A program made the position numbers and the translations under genes. Under the pieces are notes generated by a model. It was given only the letters and a program-made list of their open reading frames with translations. It had not been told where the DNA came from and did not search any database. A DNA stretch of 64,000 nucleotides, taken from Hahella sp. HNIBRBA332. GTDB taxonomy: Bacteria; Pseudomonadota; Gammaproteobacteria; Pseudomonadales; Oleiphilaceae. The DNA lies in the NCBI RefSeq assembly GCF_030719035.1, contig NZ_CP132203.1, positions 1,178,001 through 1,242,000 on the forward strand, written 5' to 3'. Shown here one piece after another: positions 23,713 to 31,418 of the stretch; the first letter of the stretch is position 1; every line of letters begins with the position of its first letter.

Positions 23713-24111
23713 GATGTGAGAAGTAGATTTTTGTATTCGGCTGCCCACTATTCCATAGGGCCTAGGTGTCATGGTGGATTGAGGTCGCGGGGCTCATTTG
23801 GTAACTTTTTGATCAACAAGGCATGCATTGCTACTAACAAAAGCAAATTACATTCCTGCGTTAACGGGCCTAGAAATTCCTTTGGCGCGTTGCACTTCTG
23901 CTGAGTAGTTTAGATAACACTCGGTCACATATGAAGTTTTAGGGATTAAACACAAGCAATATCAATGGGTTAAATCGGTCCAATTGCTAGCTTTTCTGCT
24001 TTAGGCGTGTATGTAGTTTTTGACGTTTCAGGATTAGGGGCATCCCGCGTCCGTAGAGATGGTTAATTACGAGTTTTATCCAATCCGCAATCAGAATAGG
24101 AGAGGCAGGCA
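23713..24111. other. Intergenic stretch with nothing recognised
   Basis: About 400 bp between the umuC remnant and the next gene. Stop codons in all frames and no clear repeats. AGGAGAGG at the right end is the ribosome-binding site of the following gene. Confidence 0.5.
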
Positions 24112-24576
24112 ATGGGGCAGTGTTATAAGTCAGGGGATTTCTACAAGTATTTCAAGGAAAATATGGACGCTTTAGGCATGCCTGCGCCGGATTCTTTGTT
24201 TAATTCATTCACTGCGGCTGTTAGTACAGTTTCCACAATCACTTCTGCACTGAACACGCTTGGTTCTGGTGCGACAATGGCTGAGATCGTTGGAGCTACA
24301 ACTGGATTAGAAGCCCTTATGGTTATAGGCTCAATAGGCGCAAGTATTTATGCTGGAGCAGCGGCAGGCAGCATTGCTGTGGCCACAGGGCGTTCTTTGG
24401 GGTGTGGGTCACGTATTGCGGACATGTTTGCATTTACGGAAGAAAATAACCTGCAGTTCCCTGGTTGGAAGTCATTCTACCTACATAACCCGCAAATATT
24501 TGACACTAGGAATCCTCATCGGTATAGCTTTGCTGTAATGGCGAAAGCTTCATCTGCAAGGTTTGGGTATGCGTAA
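24112..24576 (+). CDS. Unknown protein with a hydrophobic Gly/Ala core
   Basis: 154 aa, strong AGGAGAGG ribosome-binding site. N-terminal MGQCYKSGDFYKYFKENMDALGMPAPDSLFNSFTAA; residues 60-98 are a Gly/Ala-rich hydrophobic hairpin (GATTGLEALMVIGSIGASIYAGAAAGSIAVATGRSLGC); the C-terminus has aromatic FPGWKSFYLHNP and HRYSFAVMAKASSARFGYA. The hydrophobic core resembles glycine-zipper or bacteriocin-like membrane segments. No family recognised; followed by a coupled small membrane protein. Confidence 0.75.
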   Translation: MGQCYKSGDFYKYFKENMDALGMPAPDSLFNSFTAAVSTVSTITSALNTLGSGATMAEIVGATTGLEALMVIGSIGASIYAGAAAGSIAVATGRSLGCGSRIADMFAFTEENNLQFPGWKSFYLHNPQIFDTRNPHRYSFAVMAKASSARFGYA

Positions 24577-24746
24577 TGGCAAAAAATCTATTATTCCTGC
24601 TTGGCTGTCTAGTGGCGGCAGCTTTAGCCTGGGGGGTCTTCCAAGTGTTAGGGCAATACACTTTCATTGTTATGCTTGTGATAACAATTGCCGGATTACT
24701 TGTAAAAGCTGGAAAGCCTAAATTTGGAAAAGGTAGCGACAAATAA
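24576..24746 (+). CDS. 56-aa membrane protein coupled to the preceding gene
   Basis: ATG at 24576 overlaps the preceding stop (TAATG). Product MAKNLLFLLGCLVAAALAWGVFQVLGQYTFIVMLVITIAGLLVKAGKPKFGKGSDK: two TMs with a short loop and a basic C-terminus. With the 24112 product it may form a two-component unit, for example toxin/immunity or pore/partner; this is speculation. Confidence 0.7.
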   Translation: MAKNLLFLLGCLVAAALAWGVFQVLGQYTFIVMLVITIAGLLVKAGKPKFGKGSDK

Positions 24747-24837
24747 ACGGTAGGGCTTGATGGAGTGAAGCGCTCTAGCGAGCCCACCGTATTCTTTCTG
24801 ATCTGCTAAATGCCCTATCCGACAGCAAATCACTGCG

Positions 24838-25066
24838 TCCAGATAAGCTTCAATGTCTCCATAAGCTCCACACTACCGCGCCTCCCTTCGTCCTCTTCAA
24901 ATAAATGACGCTGACAAACCCCAGGAGGAGAGAAGTCATAAAGCATTACTCCGGCCTTCAAATAGCGGTAGCTCCTCTCCAGTAACACCCTGGCAAGCTC
25001 TATAAAATCTCGGGTATCGTCAGAAGGAAAAGGCAGCTTTCCGGCTGATGCATTGGAGTTCCAGCA
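24838..25066 (-). pseudogene. umuC: umuC remnant, copy 2 (direct repeat of copy 1)
   Basis: About 225 bp highly similar to 23445-23670 in the same orientation: SAGKLPFPSDDTRDFIELARVLLERSYRYLKAGVMLYDFSPPGVCQRHLFEEDEGRRGSVELMETL, with a 12-bp deletion relative to copy 1 and no continuation at either end. It flanks the 24112-24746 gene pair together with copy 1. Confidence 0.85.
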
Positions 25067-25174
25067 TTTAAGGTGCTGACCGATATCGTCCGGTCGACAT
25101 AGAGTACATGCTAGAAAGGTCGTGAGTAGCTATGATGAAAATGTCGTTATAAGGCTTATAGAACCGTAGTTGTT

Positions 25175-25645
25175 ATGAATAAAATTCTGATCTCTCTTTT
25201 GCTGGCTTTCACGTTGTCGGCTTGTGATAACGACCTGTACAACGAACTTTTTCGTAACCCATATATGGTTGACGTGGCCGAAGGAGTGGAGTTAGACCAG
25301 AATTGGAAGAAGTTTTCTCCTAAATATCCCTTGGAAATTATTAACCAAAGACAGTGGGTTACGATTGGGTTTGAAGGGGCTGAGAAATGGGGATTCATAA
25401 TGGATGGCTGGGAGTCGAGAGGGCTCGTAGATCAAGATGACAATCCTGTACAAATAGACGTAAAGATTGTTACTCAAGATGGGCGAGAGTTTCATCTAAC
25501 TGAAAGTGCAAAAGCTTCCTTTATAGCTTTCGGGATTTATAGTACTAAGTTGCCAAAGGATACAGAGGTTTCAACAATATATATTAGGTCGAGCAGAGCT
25601 ATTGCTGATGCCAATATTGGGTGGCTTTGCACTACTGGTAAGTAA
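25175..25645 (+). CDS. Putative lipoprotein of unknown function
   Basis: 156 aa. Type II signal peptide MNKILISLLLAFTLSAC with lipobox LSAC (Cys17) followed by DND; Asp at +2 would favour inner-membrane retention by the E. coli rule. The mature domain is beta-rich (WVTIGFEGAEKWGFIMDGWESRG). No family recognised. First of a series of A+T-rich cargo genes. Confidence 0.78.
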   Translation: MNKILISLLLAFTLSACDNDLYNELFRNPYMVDVAEGVELDQNWKKFSPKYPLEIINQRQWVTIGFEGAEKWGFIMDGWESRGLVDQDDNPVQIDVKIVTQDGREFHLTESAKASFIAFGIYSTKLPKDTEVSTIYIRSSRAIADANIGWLCTTGK

Positions 25646-25738
25646 GAGCGGTTATGGCTATCTCTGCCCAGAAAGTTATGAAGCATCGAAAATCGGTTAG
25701 TGACGTGTCTAATCTTTGTGGACCGGATCAAAGGCGTT

Positions 25739-26116
25739 ATGTTTAAAAAAAGTGGGTTACAGAGAAGAAAAGAAATAAAGGCCGCACGCTTGGAGAGGGC
25801 CAAGCGATCGGAGGTGGATGTTTATTCAGAAGTCGTCCCGAAAGGTGCGTTGCCTGCAAATACGGAAATTCTGAGGGAGATAAATCCTTTGGAGCGTTTG
25901 CCAAACTTTTATATAGACCGTCATTTCATATGTAAGGACTGTGAAAGTCACGAGATATGGACGGCAAAGCAACAGAAGTGGTGGTATGAAATTGCCAGAG
26001 GAAGTATCGCATCAAAAGCTGTACGATGCCGGTCGTGTCGTTACAAAGAAAAACGTAGGAAAGAGGAGGCCAGGAGGGTCCATCTTGAAGGTTTGGCAAG
26101 AAAATATAACAAGTAG
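25739..26116 (+). CDS. Zinc-ribbon protein (zf-trcl-like)
   Basis: 125 aa from ATG 25739. N-terminal basic helix (FKKSGLQRRKEIKAARLERAKR); residues 62-101 form a zinc ribbon: IDRHFICKDCESHEIWTAKQQKWWYEIARGSIASKAVRCRSCRYKEK (two CxxC pairs with the W-T-x-x-x-Q-x-x-W/Y-Y-E spacing of the probable zinc-ribbon domain). Very basic; likely nucleic-acid or protein binding. Role unknown. Confidence 0.75.
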   Translation: MFKKSGLQRRKEIKAARLERAKRSEVDVYSEVVPKGALPANTEILREINPLERLPNFYIDRHFICKDCESHEIWTAKQQKWWYEIARGSIASKAVRCRSCRYKEKRRKEEARRVHLEGLARKYNK

Positions 26117-26180
26117 CGGCAGCTCGTCCTTCGAATGCAAACGAATGAATATGCAGCGACCGTGATTATTAGGTGGAAGT

Positions 26181-26597
26181 ATGGATAGAGATGATTTGCT
26201 AGTACCAACCTTAAAGGTTGACCCAAAGGAAATTGGGTGGTGCTTTATCTCCAATTATTACGATGCTCCAATAGAGGGATTGGTATACTTTCGGGGAGAA
26301 ATTCATCGGTTTTGCTGTTTTCCTGAAGATGTGCCTGATCAGAAAGTTTTTGTTGTATTGGAGTTGAATCCGGAAGAGATGGAGTTTCAACTGAAAATGA
26401 AAGAGAAGTTTGAGAGGATGGTTGGTACACACTGGTCTTATGACGAGAACGGAAATGCATTGCCCGAATCATCCGCGACACCTGAAAGTGCAAAGCAATA
26501 CTATGACTCGAAGCAGGGCGAAAAGTATATTGGTCCTTACGATGCTAAAGTGATTGCTTGGTTTGATTTGTCAAAGGATGTGGATGGAGTTGCATAA
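26181..26597 (+). CDS. Small acidic cytosolic protein, unknown
   Basis: 138 aa, GGTGGAAGT before ATG. Contains GWCFISNYYDAPIEGLVYFRGEIHRFCCFPEDVPDQKVFVVLELNPEEMEFQ and a C-terminal AKVIAWFDLS. Size, acidity and context match immunity-type proteins, but I do not recognise a family. Confidence 0.65.
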   Translation: MDRDDLLVPTLKVDPKEIGWCFISNYYDAPIEGLVYFRGEIHRFCCFPEDVPDQKVFVVLELNPEEMEFQLKMKEKFERMVGTHWSYDENGNALPESSATPESAKQYYDSKQGEKYIGPYDAKVIAWFDLSKDVDGVA

Positions 26598-26716
26598 CAA
26601 AGTTAAGTGGCATTGTGAGTAAACGCCTGCGCATCCTTGCACCGCTGCGACCAAGTAGCGATACGCGCATTGTGAACTCCAAAGTGATAAAATATACTGC
26701 ATAAAAATACAGTATG

Positions 26717-26771
26717 GTTGTGACCTCGGCAAATGGCGCCGGTTGTGTGGATGGCAAGCCACGATGCGACG
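26717..26771 (+). repeat. 55-bp intergenic repeat, copy 1
   Basis: Pattern GTTGTGACCTCRGCAAATGG, then GTTGTGTGGATGG, then CCACGATGCG. Repeated at 27715-27769 at about 84 percent identity by eye. Contains a small hairpin (GTGGATGGCAAGCCAC). Lies upstream of the gene at 26890. Confidence 0.75.
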
Positions 26772-26889
26772 TTTTTTGGGGTCAGATAAGGGATAGGATG
26801 TAACATGCTGAATCCCCCAGAAGGATCTGCAAGGTCATGAAATTGATAAGCGCGAATATGCGATATACAAATGTTAGATTCGTCAAATT

Positions 26890-27516
26890 ATGGAACTAAA
26901 CTTTTCCTCGATTATTGTCTTAGTATTGCTGGCTGCGGTGATCGTTCAAGCTATTAGTATCGTTTTTTCTCAAAAAGGGTTCACATGGAAAACTATTTTA
27001 AACTTCTTGGCTAGTGCCTGCCTTATTGTTGGGGCTATAGGCTTTTTTGGTCCTGCACTTTCGTCAATTTCTGGCCTAGGTGCTTCGCAGTCCTTTGAAT
27101 GGCCAGTAGGTAATATCGATAAAGCCCTAGAATATCCTGACGGCTACCTAGTCGTACCTCATGAGCCATCTGGTAGAGTCCAATTGTATAATCACTCTCT
27201 TCAGTTTATACGAGGCTGGCAAGTAAAGGCCTCCGGCGGCCCATTCAAGTTATTCCCAGCTGAGGACTCTACTTTTTATATATTTACCGCGCGAAATAGA
27301 ATGAAGTACCACTACGATCTAGAAGGAAATTTGTTATCTTCACAAAAGTATACTGGCCCTTATCCCAAGGATAGTGTTGATTTAGTAAGTGCTTCGATAC
27401 CAACACCTATATATCTACAGGCATTCACTCATCCACGTTCAGCTTGGTTTGTCGCTGTAATTGGTGCGCTGTTGCTTATAGCCGTTAATGCACGTGGTCT
27501 AAAATCTAACAGATAG
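26890..27516 (+). CDS. Membrane protein of unknown function
   Basis: 208 aa. Two N-terminal TMs (SSIIVLVLLAAVIVQAISIVF; ILNFLASACLIVGAIGFFG), an extracytoplasmic beta-rich domain resembling one blade of a propeller (DGYLVVPHEPSGRVQLYNHSLQFIRGWQV), and a C-terminal TM (WFVAVIGALLLIAVNA). No ribosome-binding site obvious. Bracketed by the 55-bp repeats, so it may be a discrete insertion. Confidence 0.65.
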   Translation: MELNFSSIIVLVLLAAVIVQAISIVFSQKGFTWKTILNFLASACLIVGAIGFFGPALSSISGLGASQSFEWPVGNIDKALEYPDGYLVVPHEPSGRVQLYNHSLQFIRGWQVKASGGPFKLFPAEDSTFYIFTARNRMKYHYDLEGNLLSSQKYTGPYPKDSVDLVSASIPTPIYLQAFTHPRSAWFVAVIGALLLIAVNARGLKSNR

Positions 27517-27714
27517 GATTGCCCACTTAAGTACATCTATCACATCGGACTGATTGTGGCCGTATTGAGCTTGTTCGCTATCGCCTTACAGCGAAATATC
27601 GTACCTTCAGGGTGGTAAACAACGTCTAAAAATACGCAGCATGAGGTCAGTATTGAGTTCTGAAGGGCCGCTCGCCTCGCTCTATACAGGAGGCTAAACA
27701 ATTCTATGTTCTAT

Positions 27715-27769
27715 GTTGTGACCTCAGCAAATGGCACTAGTTGTGTGGATGGTAGTCCACGATGCGGCG
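27715..27769 (+). repeat. 55-bp intergenic repeat, copy 2
   Basis: Second copy of the repeat at 26717-26771, direct orientation, upstream of the gene at 27886. The rest of the 27517-27885 gap shows no gene or clear motif. Confidence 0.75.
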
Positions 27770-27885
27770 CTTGAGTGAAAGCTCATTCCTAAAATCGTTT
27801 GGAGTAAGCAATCTTGGCTCCCATGGCTGCATTAGACTAAGCGAAGAGTATACAAACATTAAGCATAAGCAGCAGTTATCGAAAA

Positions 27886-28296
27886 ATGGAAACGATTATT
27901 ACTTATAGAAACACCGAGAAAGGTGTTTTACTTGATTGCGAATCTATGGGGGAAGGCAGATTTATTCGTCAATCCTCTAGCCTTGATAGGTATGGTCACG
28001 TGGTGCTAAAAATTGAGCCGATGAAGGATGGCAATCCACAAAGCGTGTTTTCATGGGAGGTTACGGAAGATCAGATTCCTTTCGTATTCTTCGATGCTAC
28101 TCTTGAGGGAATTAAGCGTTATTATGAAAAAGATGAGTTCCCTGGAACACACCTTTCCGGAGCGCGAATAAGAGTTATCGGTGGGTCATTTAATCCAGTA
28201 GACTCAAGTGCTATGTGCTATTCAATTGCTGCTATGTTTGCAATCAAAGAGGCTTTGCGAAAAATTGGTATCAGCAACGAAGATGAGAATGTTTGA
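27886..28296 (+). CDS. Free-standing EF-G domain IV homologue
   Basis: 136 aa. Residues 23-45, EGRFIRQSSSLDRYGHVVLKIEP, match the start of EF-G domain IV (canonical x-G-x-x-x-R-Q-S-G-G-R-G-Q-Y-G-H-V), and 53-125 follow it through to the tip and last helix: WEVTEDQIPFVFFDATLEGIKRYYEKDEFPG, ARIRVIGGSFNPVDSSAMCYSIAAMFAIKEALRKI. The tip His of EF-G (Y-H-x-V-D-S-S) is Asn103 here (F-N-P-V-D-S-S), and the G-G-R-G-Q-Y-G loop is SSLDRYG. No G domain or other EF-G domains are nearby. A 4-bp overlap links it to a TTG-start extension of the next ORF. Could be a decoy, immunity factor or ribosome-interacting protein; function not established. Confidence 0.85.
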   Translation: METIITYRNTEKGVLLDCESMGEGRFIRQSSSLDRYGHVVLKIEPMKDGNPQSVFSWEVTEDQIPFVFFDATLEGIKRYYEKDEFPGTHLSGARIRVIGGSFNPVDSSAMCYSIAAMFAIKEALRKIGISNEDENV

Positions 28297-28313
28297 CCTT
28301 TCGTGAAAATTAT

Positions 28314-28703
28314 ATGAATAGCGTAATTCTACATTTTGACATCTCAAAGGAAGAGGTGCTTCACATTGCGTCATCAGTGGGGATACTCAATGGCGAATGT
28401 AACTCTAAGGATGGCGATAGGTTTCTGTTATGGATTTATAAAGATTACGAAAGTGAGTACGAAGAAGATGAAAAGGAAGTCGTTGAGTCTATGCTTGGAT
28501 GTAAGCCCGTCAGTAGCTTTCAACTATTATGCCGCTACGCTTCTGGACACTTAGCCCTACAAAAAGTCATGGAGATATTTTCTGCGTCGAATGGCGTATT
28601 AGATGACGACAATGATGGCTATTGGAGGCTTAAGGATATTGAGCTTGCATATGGTTTTGGTGTCGAAGCGACAATATATAATATCTCCGATTTCATAAGT
28701 TAA
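28314..28703 (+). CDS. Immunity-like small protein, unknown family
   Basis: 129 aa from ATG 28314 (a TTG at 28293 would overlap the EF-G-like gene). MNSVILHFDISKEEVLHIASSVGILNGE, an acidic middle (YKDYESEYEEDEKEVVESMLG) and CRYASGHLALQKVMEIFSASNGVLDDDNDGYWRL. The final A-x-x-x-V-x-x-x-F...G-V-L-D-D-D-x-x-G-x-W pattern is common in small immunity or regulatory proteins. Family not recognised. Confidence 0.65.
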   Translation: MNSVILHFDISKEEVLHIASSVGILNGECNSKDGDRFLLWIYKDYESEYEEDEKEVVESMLGCKPVSSFQLLCRYASGHLALQKVMEIFSASNGVLDDDNDGYWRLKDIELAYGFGVEATIYNISDFIS

Positions 28704-28753
28704 AAAATATTTGGTAAAGTCAATTCTTAAGGCGTATGTATGGAATGGAGACT

Positions 28754-29050
28754 ATGAAGAGATTTAAAAGCGACGAAATAGCTACTCAATTTGTTTCTGA
28801 TTTCGGAATGACATTGGAACTATTTATTGATACCGGGAATGAGGCTATAGATGAAAGTGTAGACTATCCTCTCCTGAAATTTTACGCTGACGAAGAAAGC
28901 GAAGATAAATTTGTAGAGTTTTGGTCTGGTAAAGAGTTAGTTCAAATTCCCGTATCTAAATTGAGAGAAGCGCTGGAGCTCGTGGATAAAGAAGTTCATT
29001 CAGAGGCATGGTTTGAAAAAAATGTATTCAGGGACATTGAAAGCACATAG
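28754..29050 (+). CDS. Small acidic protein, unknown
   Basis: 98 aa from ATG 28754, preferred because GGAG is just upstream; in-frame ATGs at 28736 and 28745 are possible. MKRFKSDEIATQFVSDFGMTLELFIDTGNEAIDESVDYPLLKFYADEE, pI clearly acidic. No family recognised. Another member of the 25-30 kb cargo run. Confidence 0.6.
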   Translation: MKRFKSDEIATQFVSDFGMTLELFIDTGNEAIDESVDYPLLKFYADEESEDKFVEFWSGKELVQIPVSKLREALELVDKEVHSEAWFEKNVFRDIEST

Positions 29051-29116
29051 CTATGAGCTGAAAAATTCGCAAACAACACACTTATCAGCTGAATGCTATG
29101 CCTCAGGGAGAACTAA

Positions 29117-29590
29117 ATGCCTTTAACATGGAATGACCTTACGGTCAGCTTTGCACACATTGATCGGGATAAACTAGTCGAAGATTGGAAGTGGCTCGTA
29201 GGCCAATCCCTGCCGATATTAGTAACCTCTATTGGAGATGCCTTCCTACAGAATAAGTCAGGGGAAATATATTGGCTCATTACAGGTAGCGCCGAGTTTG
29301 AGAAAGTTGCGGAGTCTTACGAAGAGTTCAAAATAAAGCTGCGAGATAATGAGCTTGTCAACGAGTGGTTTTTGGTCCCTTTGGTGCTTCAACTCAAAGA
29401 GCAAGGCTCCGTGCTTGAGCGGGGTAAACTGTATGGCTTTAAGCAGCTGCCAGTTTTGGGTGGTAAATATGAGCCAGAAAACTTCGAACTCACTGATATT
29501 GAGGTTCATTTTGCTATGTCGGGTCAAATGAACTTCCTAATAAAAGATCTACCAGATGGTACGCAGGTTAATTTTCAGATTTCCGAGTAA
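29117..29590 (+). CDS. Tdi1-type immunity protein (T6SS_Tdi1_C / DUF1851)
   Basis: 157 aa. The domain signature is clear: SIGDAFLQNKSGEIYWLITGSAEFEKVAESYEEFKIKLRDNELVNEWFL, then LERGKLYGFKQLPVLGGKYEPENFELTDIEVHFAMSGQMNFLIKDLPDGTQVNF. This is the C-terminal domain of Agrobacterium Tdi1, which neutralises the T6SS DNase Tde1; the N-terminal GAD-like domain is absent. GGGAGAAC ribosome-binding site. No cognate toxin is visible beside it, so it looks like an orphan immunity gene. Confidence 0.85.
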   Translation: MPLTWNDLTVSFAHIDRDKLVEDWKWLVGQSLPILVTSIGDAFLQNKSGEIYWLITGSAEFEKVAESYEEFKIKLRDNELVNEWFLVPLVLQLKEQGSVLERGKLYGFKQLPVLGGKYEPENFELTDIEVHFAMSGQMNFLIKDLPDGTQVNFQISE

Positions 29591-29734
29591 AGGCGCAACG
29601 TAGTGATCAAGTAATTACGGACTAGTGGTTGATGCTGATTGTTGTATTTTTTGGGATAATCCGGTTTGCTTTTATTTGATTGTTGCGATTTTTGAAACAA
29701 TTTGTTAGTGTATTTCCCATATTCTGCACTACTA

Positions 29735-29833
29735 CGCCCTGACAACTCTCAGGGCGTTTTCATTTAAAGACCCGGTATCCGAAAAGGAGCCGGGTTTTTT
29801 GCTTTCTAGAGCCTCGCTTATGCGGGGCTTTTT
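29735..29833 (+). terminator. Three tandem terminator hairpins before the lysis genes
   Basis: Hairpin 1: CGCCCTGA/TCAGGGCG (29735-29756) + TTTT. Hairpin 2: ACCCGG/CCGGGT (29770-29795) + TTTTT. Hairpin 3: AGCCTCGC/GCGGGGCT (29810-29829) + TTTT. They end the cargo operon and stand directly in front of the endolysin gene; Q-modified polymerase would have to read through them. The 140 bp before (29591-29734) is A+T-rich without a gene. Confidence 0.85.
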
Positions 29834-29854
29834 CGTTTCTGGGTTATGCAAAAC

Positions 29855-30238
29855 ATGAGCTTCTACTTAGGAAAGCGCTCTAAGTCGCGCTTGGTTGGCC
29901 TGCATCCTGACCTTGTGAAAGTCGTAGAAAGAGCGATTCAGATCACCCCGATAGACTTCACCGTGCTGGAAGGCCTGCGAACCACTGAGTGCCAAACGGA
30001 ACTGTATAAGGCAGGCAAATCCAAAACGATGCGCAGCCGACACTTAACGGGGCATGCGGTGGACCTGGGTGTTTTGATAAACGGCTCGATCACTTGGGAG
30101 ACCCGCTATTACCAGATACTCGCCGACGCTGTGAAACAAGCCGCCGAAGAGCTGGGCATTCCAATAGAGTGGGGCGGCGACTTCAACGGCTTTTTCGACG
30201 GACCTCATTATCAACTGCCTTGGAAAGAATACCCATGA
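29855..30238 (+). CDS. Phage endolysin, M15 L-alanyl-D-glutamate/D-Ala peptidase
   Basis: 127 aa from ATG 29855 (MSFYLGKRSK...; family members begin M-S-F-x-L-G-x-R-S; ATG 29846 would add MQN). Zinc ligands in SRHLTGHAVDLG (His, Asp) and DGPHYQL (His), and EGLRTTECQTELY in the substrate region: VanY/M15-type peptidase as in phage T5 lysin. Cuts peptidoglycan peptide cross-links or stems. No signal peptide, so it needs the holin encoded next (ATGA overlap). Confidence 0.92.
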   Translation: MSFYLGKRSKSRLVGLHPDLVKVVERAIQITPIDFTVLEGLRTTECQTELYKAGKSKTMRSRHLTGHAVDLGVLINGSITWETRYYQILADAVKQAAEELGIPIEWGGDFNGFFDGPHYQLPWKEYP

Positions 30239-30639
30239 GCGCCTGGGCTTCAATTCTGAACCTGTTTAAACCGGTCGCCGACCTGATCGACAATGTCCAC
30301 ACCAGCGACGAAGAGCGCCTGCAGATACAAGCGCAGCTATTCCAGATTCAGGCCGAGCTAACCCAACGGGTGATGGAGTACGAAACCAAGCTGCTGGAGG
30401 CGAAAGCCAGAACGATTCAGGCCGAGGCGCAAGGCCAAAGCATCCTGCAGCGCAATTGGCGCCCGTTAACCATGCTGTGCTTTCTGGCGCTTGTTGTGTG
30501 CGACTCCTTCGGCCTGCTTACGTTCAGGCTAAACGTGGAAGCCTGGGATCTGCTGCAAATAGGACTGGGCGGATACGTCGCCGGCAGATCGCTGGAAAAG
30601 ATCGCCCCCAAGGTAACCGACGTGATGAGTAAGAAATAA
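30235..30639 (+). CDS. Holin of the 3-TM family
   Basis: 134 aa from ATG 30235, overlapping the endolysin stop. N-terminal WASILNLFKPVADLIDNVHTSDEERLQIQAQLFQIQAELTQRVMEYETKLLEAKA (helical) then QRNWRPLTMLCFLALVVCDSFGLL and LLQIGLGGYVAGRSLEKIAPKV: the layout of the holin_3TMs family. Expected to permeabilise the inner membrane at lysis. Confidence 0.88.
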   Translation: MSAWASILNLFKPVADLIDNVHTSDEERLQIQAQLFQIQAELTQRVMEYETKLLEAKARTIQAEAQGQSILQRNWRPLTMLCFLALVVCDSFGLLTFRLNVEAWDLLQIGLGGYVAGRSLEKIAPKVTDVMSKK

Positions 30640-30917
30640 TGGAAGAGAACCAAACCACCCGGAGGCACTGGCACTTGGACAAAACCATCAGTGTGGGCCA
30701 CCTGATCAGCACGCTGGTAATCGCCATTTCCGTGATCACCTGGGCGGGCTCCATAGATCGCCGTGTGGAGCAAAACGCGCTGGCGGTTAAGTACCTGAAT
30801 GAAGAGCAAGTGCAACAGCGTCAGCGTATCGACGCCGTCCGCAATGAGATTAAAACCGACCTGCGAGCCATCAACGACAAGTTAGACCGCCTGATCGAGC
30901 GGCAGAGTGACCGCTAA
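30639..30917 (+). CDS. One-TM coiled-coil lysis-module protein
   Basis: 92 aa: TM at about 19-38 (VGHLISTLVIAISVITWAG) then a coiled coil (YLNEEQVQQRQRIDAVRNEIKTDLRAINDKLDRLIERQ). Start overlaps the holin stop (TAATG). Position and topology would suit an i-spanin-like or lysis-regulation role, but there is no overlapping o-spanin lipoprotein; role inferred. Confidence 0.75.
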   Translation: MEENQTTRRHWHLDKTISVGHLISTLVIAISVITWAGSIDRRVEQNALAVKYLNEEQVQQRQRIDAVRNEIKTDLRAINDKLDRLIERQSDR

Positions 30918-31324
30918 TGCCACAAGCTTCGTTAAGGCCCTGCAAAGATAAGGGCTGCCCTAATACGACCCGGCACAAGTCACGATACTGTGAGAGCCAC
31001 GCAGACAAGCGAGAGGCGACACGCTGGGGAGTCTGGCAACAACAGAAAGGCAGCGACACCCAGCGCGGCTATGGTTGGCAATGGCGCAAGCTTAGGGTGC
31101 GGATACTGCGGCGGGATAACTACCTGTGTCAGGTGTGTTTAAAGGCAGGGCGTACCAGTGCGGCGACGGAGGTGGATCACATCCTTCCTAAAGCCCAAGG
31201 CGGGGACGACCGGGAGAATAATCTTCAAGGGATTTGTAGTAGGTGCCACCGATTCAAATCTTCAATGAGTGGGAAGACGGCTAAGGCAATTAAAGCCGTA
31301 CCAAGTATAAATCGACCACTGTAA
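30917..31324 (+). CDS. HNH endonuclease of the packaging module (intact copy A)
   Basis: 135 aa. Zn-binding CQVC...C-x2-C pairs and HNH core: LRRDNYLCQVCLKAGRTSAATEVDHILPKAQGGDDRENNLQGICSRCHRFKSS. The N-terminal part also has a Cys/His knuckle (CKDKGCPNTTRHKSRYCESH). HNH proteins beside P27-type terminases are required for DNA packaging in HK97-like phages, and normally lie directly before terS; here 5.4 kb of cargo and three broken copies intervene. Confidence 0.93.
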   Translation: MPQASLRPCKDKGCPNTTRHKSRYCESHADKREATRWGVWQQQKGSDTQRGYGWQWRKLRVRILRRDNYLCQVCLKAGRTSAATEVDHILPKAQGGDDRENNLQGICSRCHRFKSSMSGKTAKAIKAVPSINRPL

Positions 31325-31418
31325 GCCTATAAAGAAAGCAATCCCATTCCCCCTACTCAAGGGATATGGGATAAGTCAGGGCGCATACCTATTGATTACT
31401 ATGTATAAGGAGGCAGGG

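Noticed and set aside
26717..27769. Integron gene cassette with attC sites
   Set aside because: Repeats lack clear GTTRRRY core sites and paired R/L boxes, occur only twice, and no integron integrase is present.
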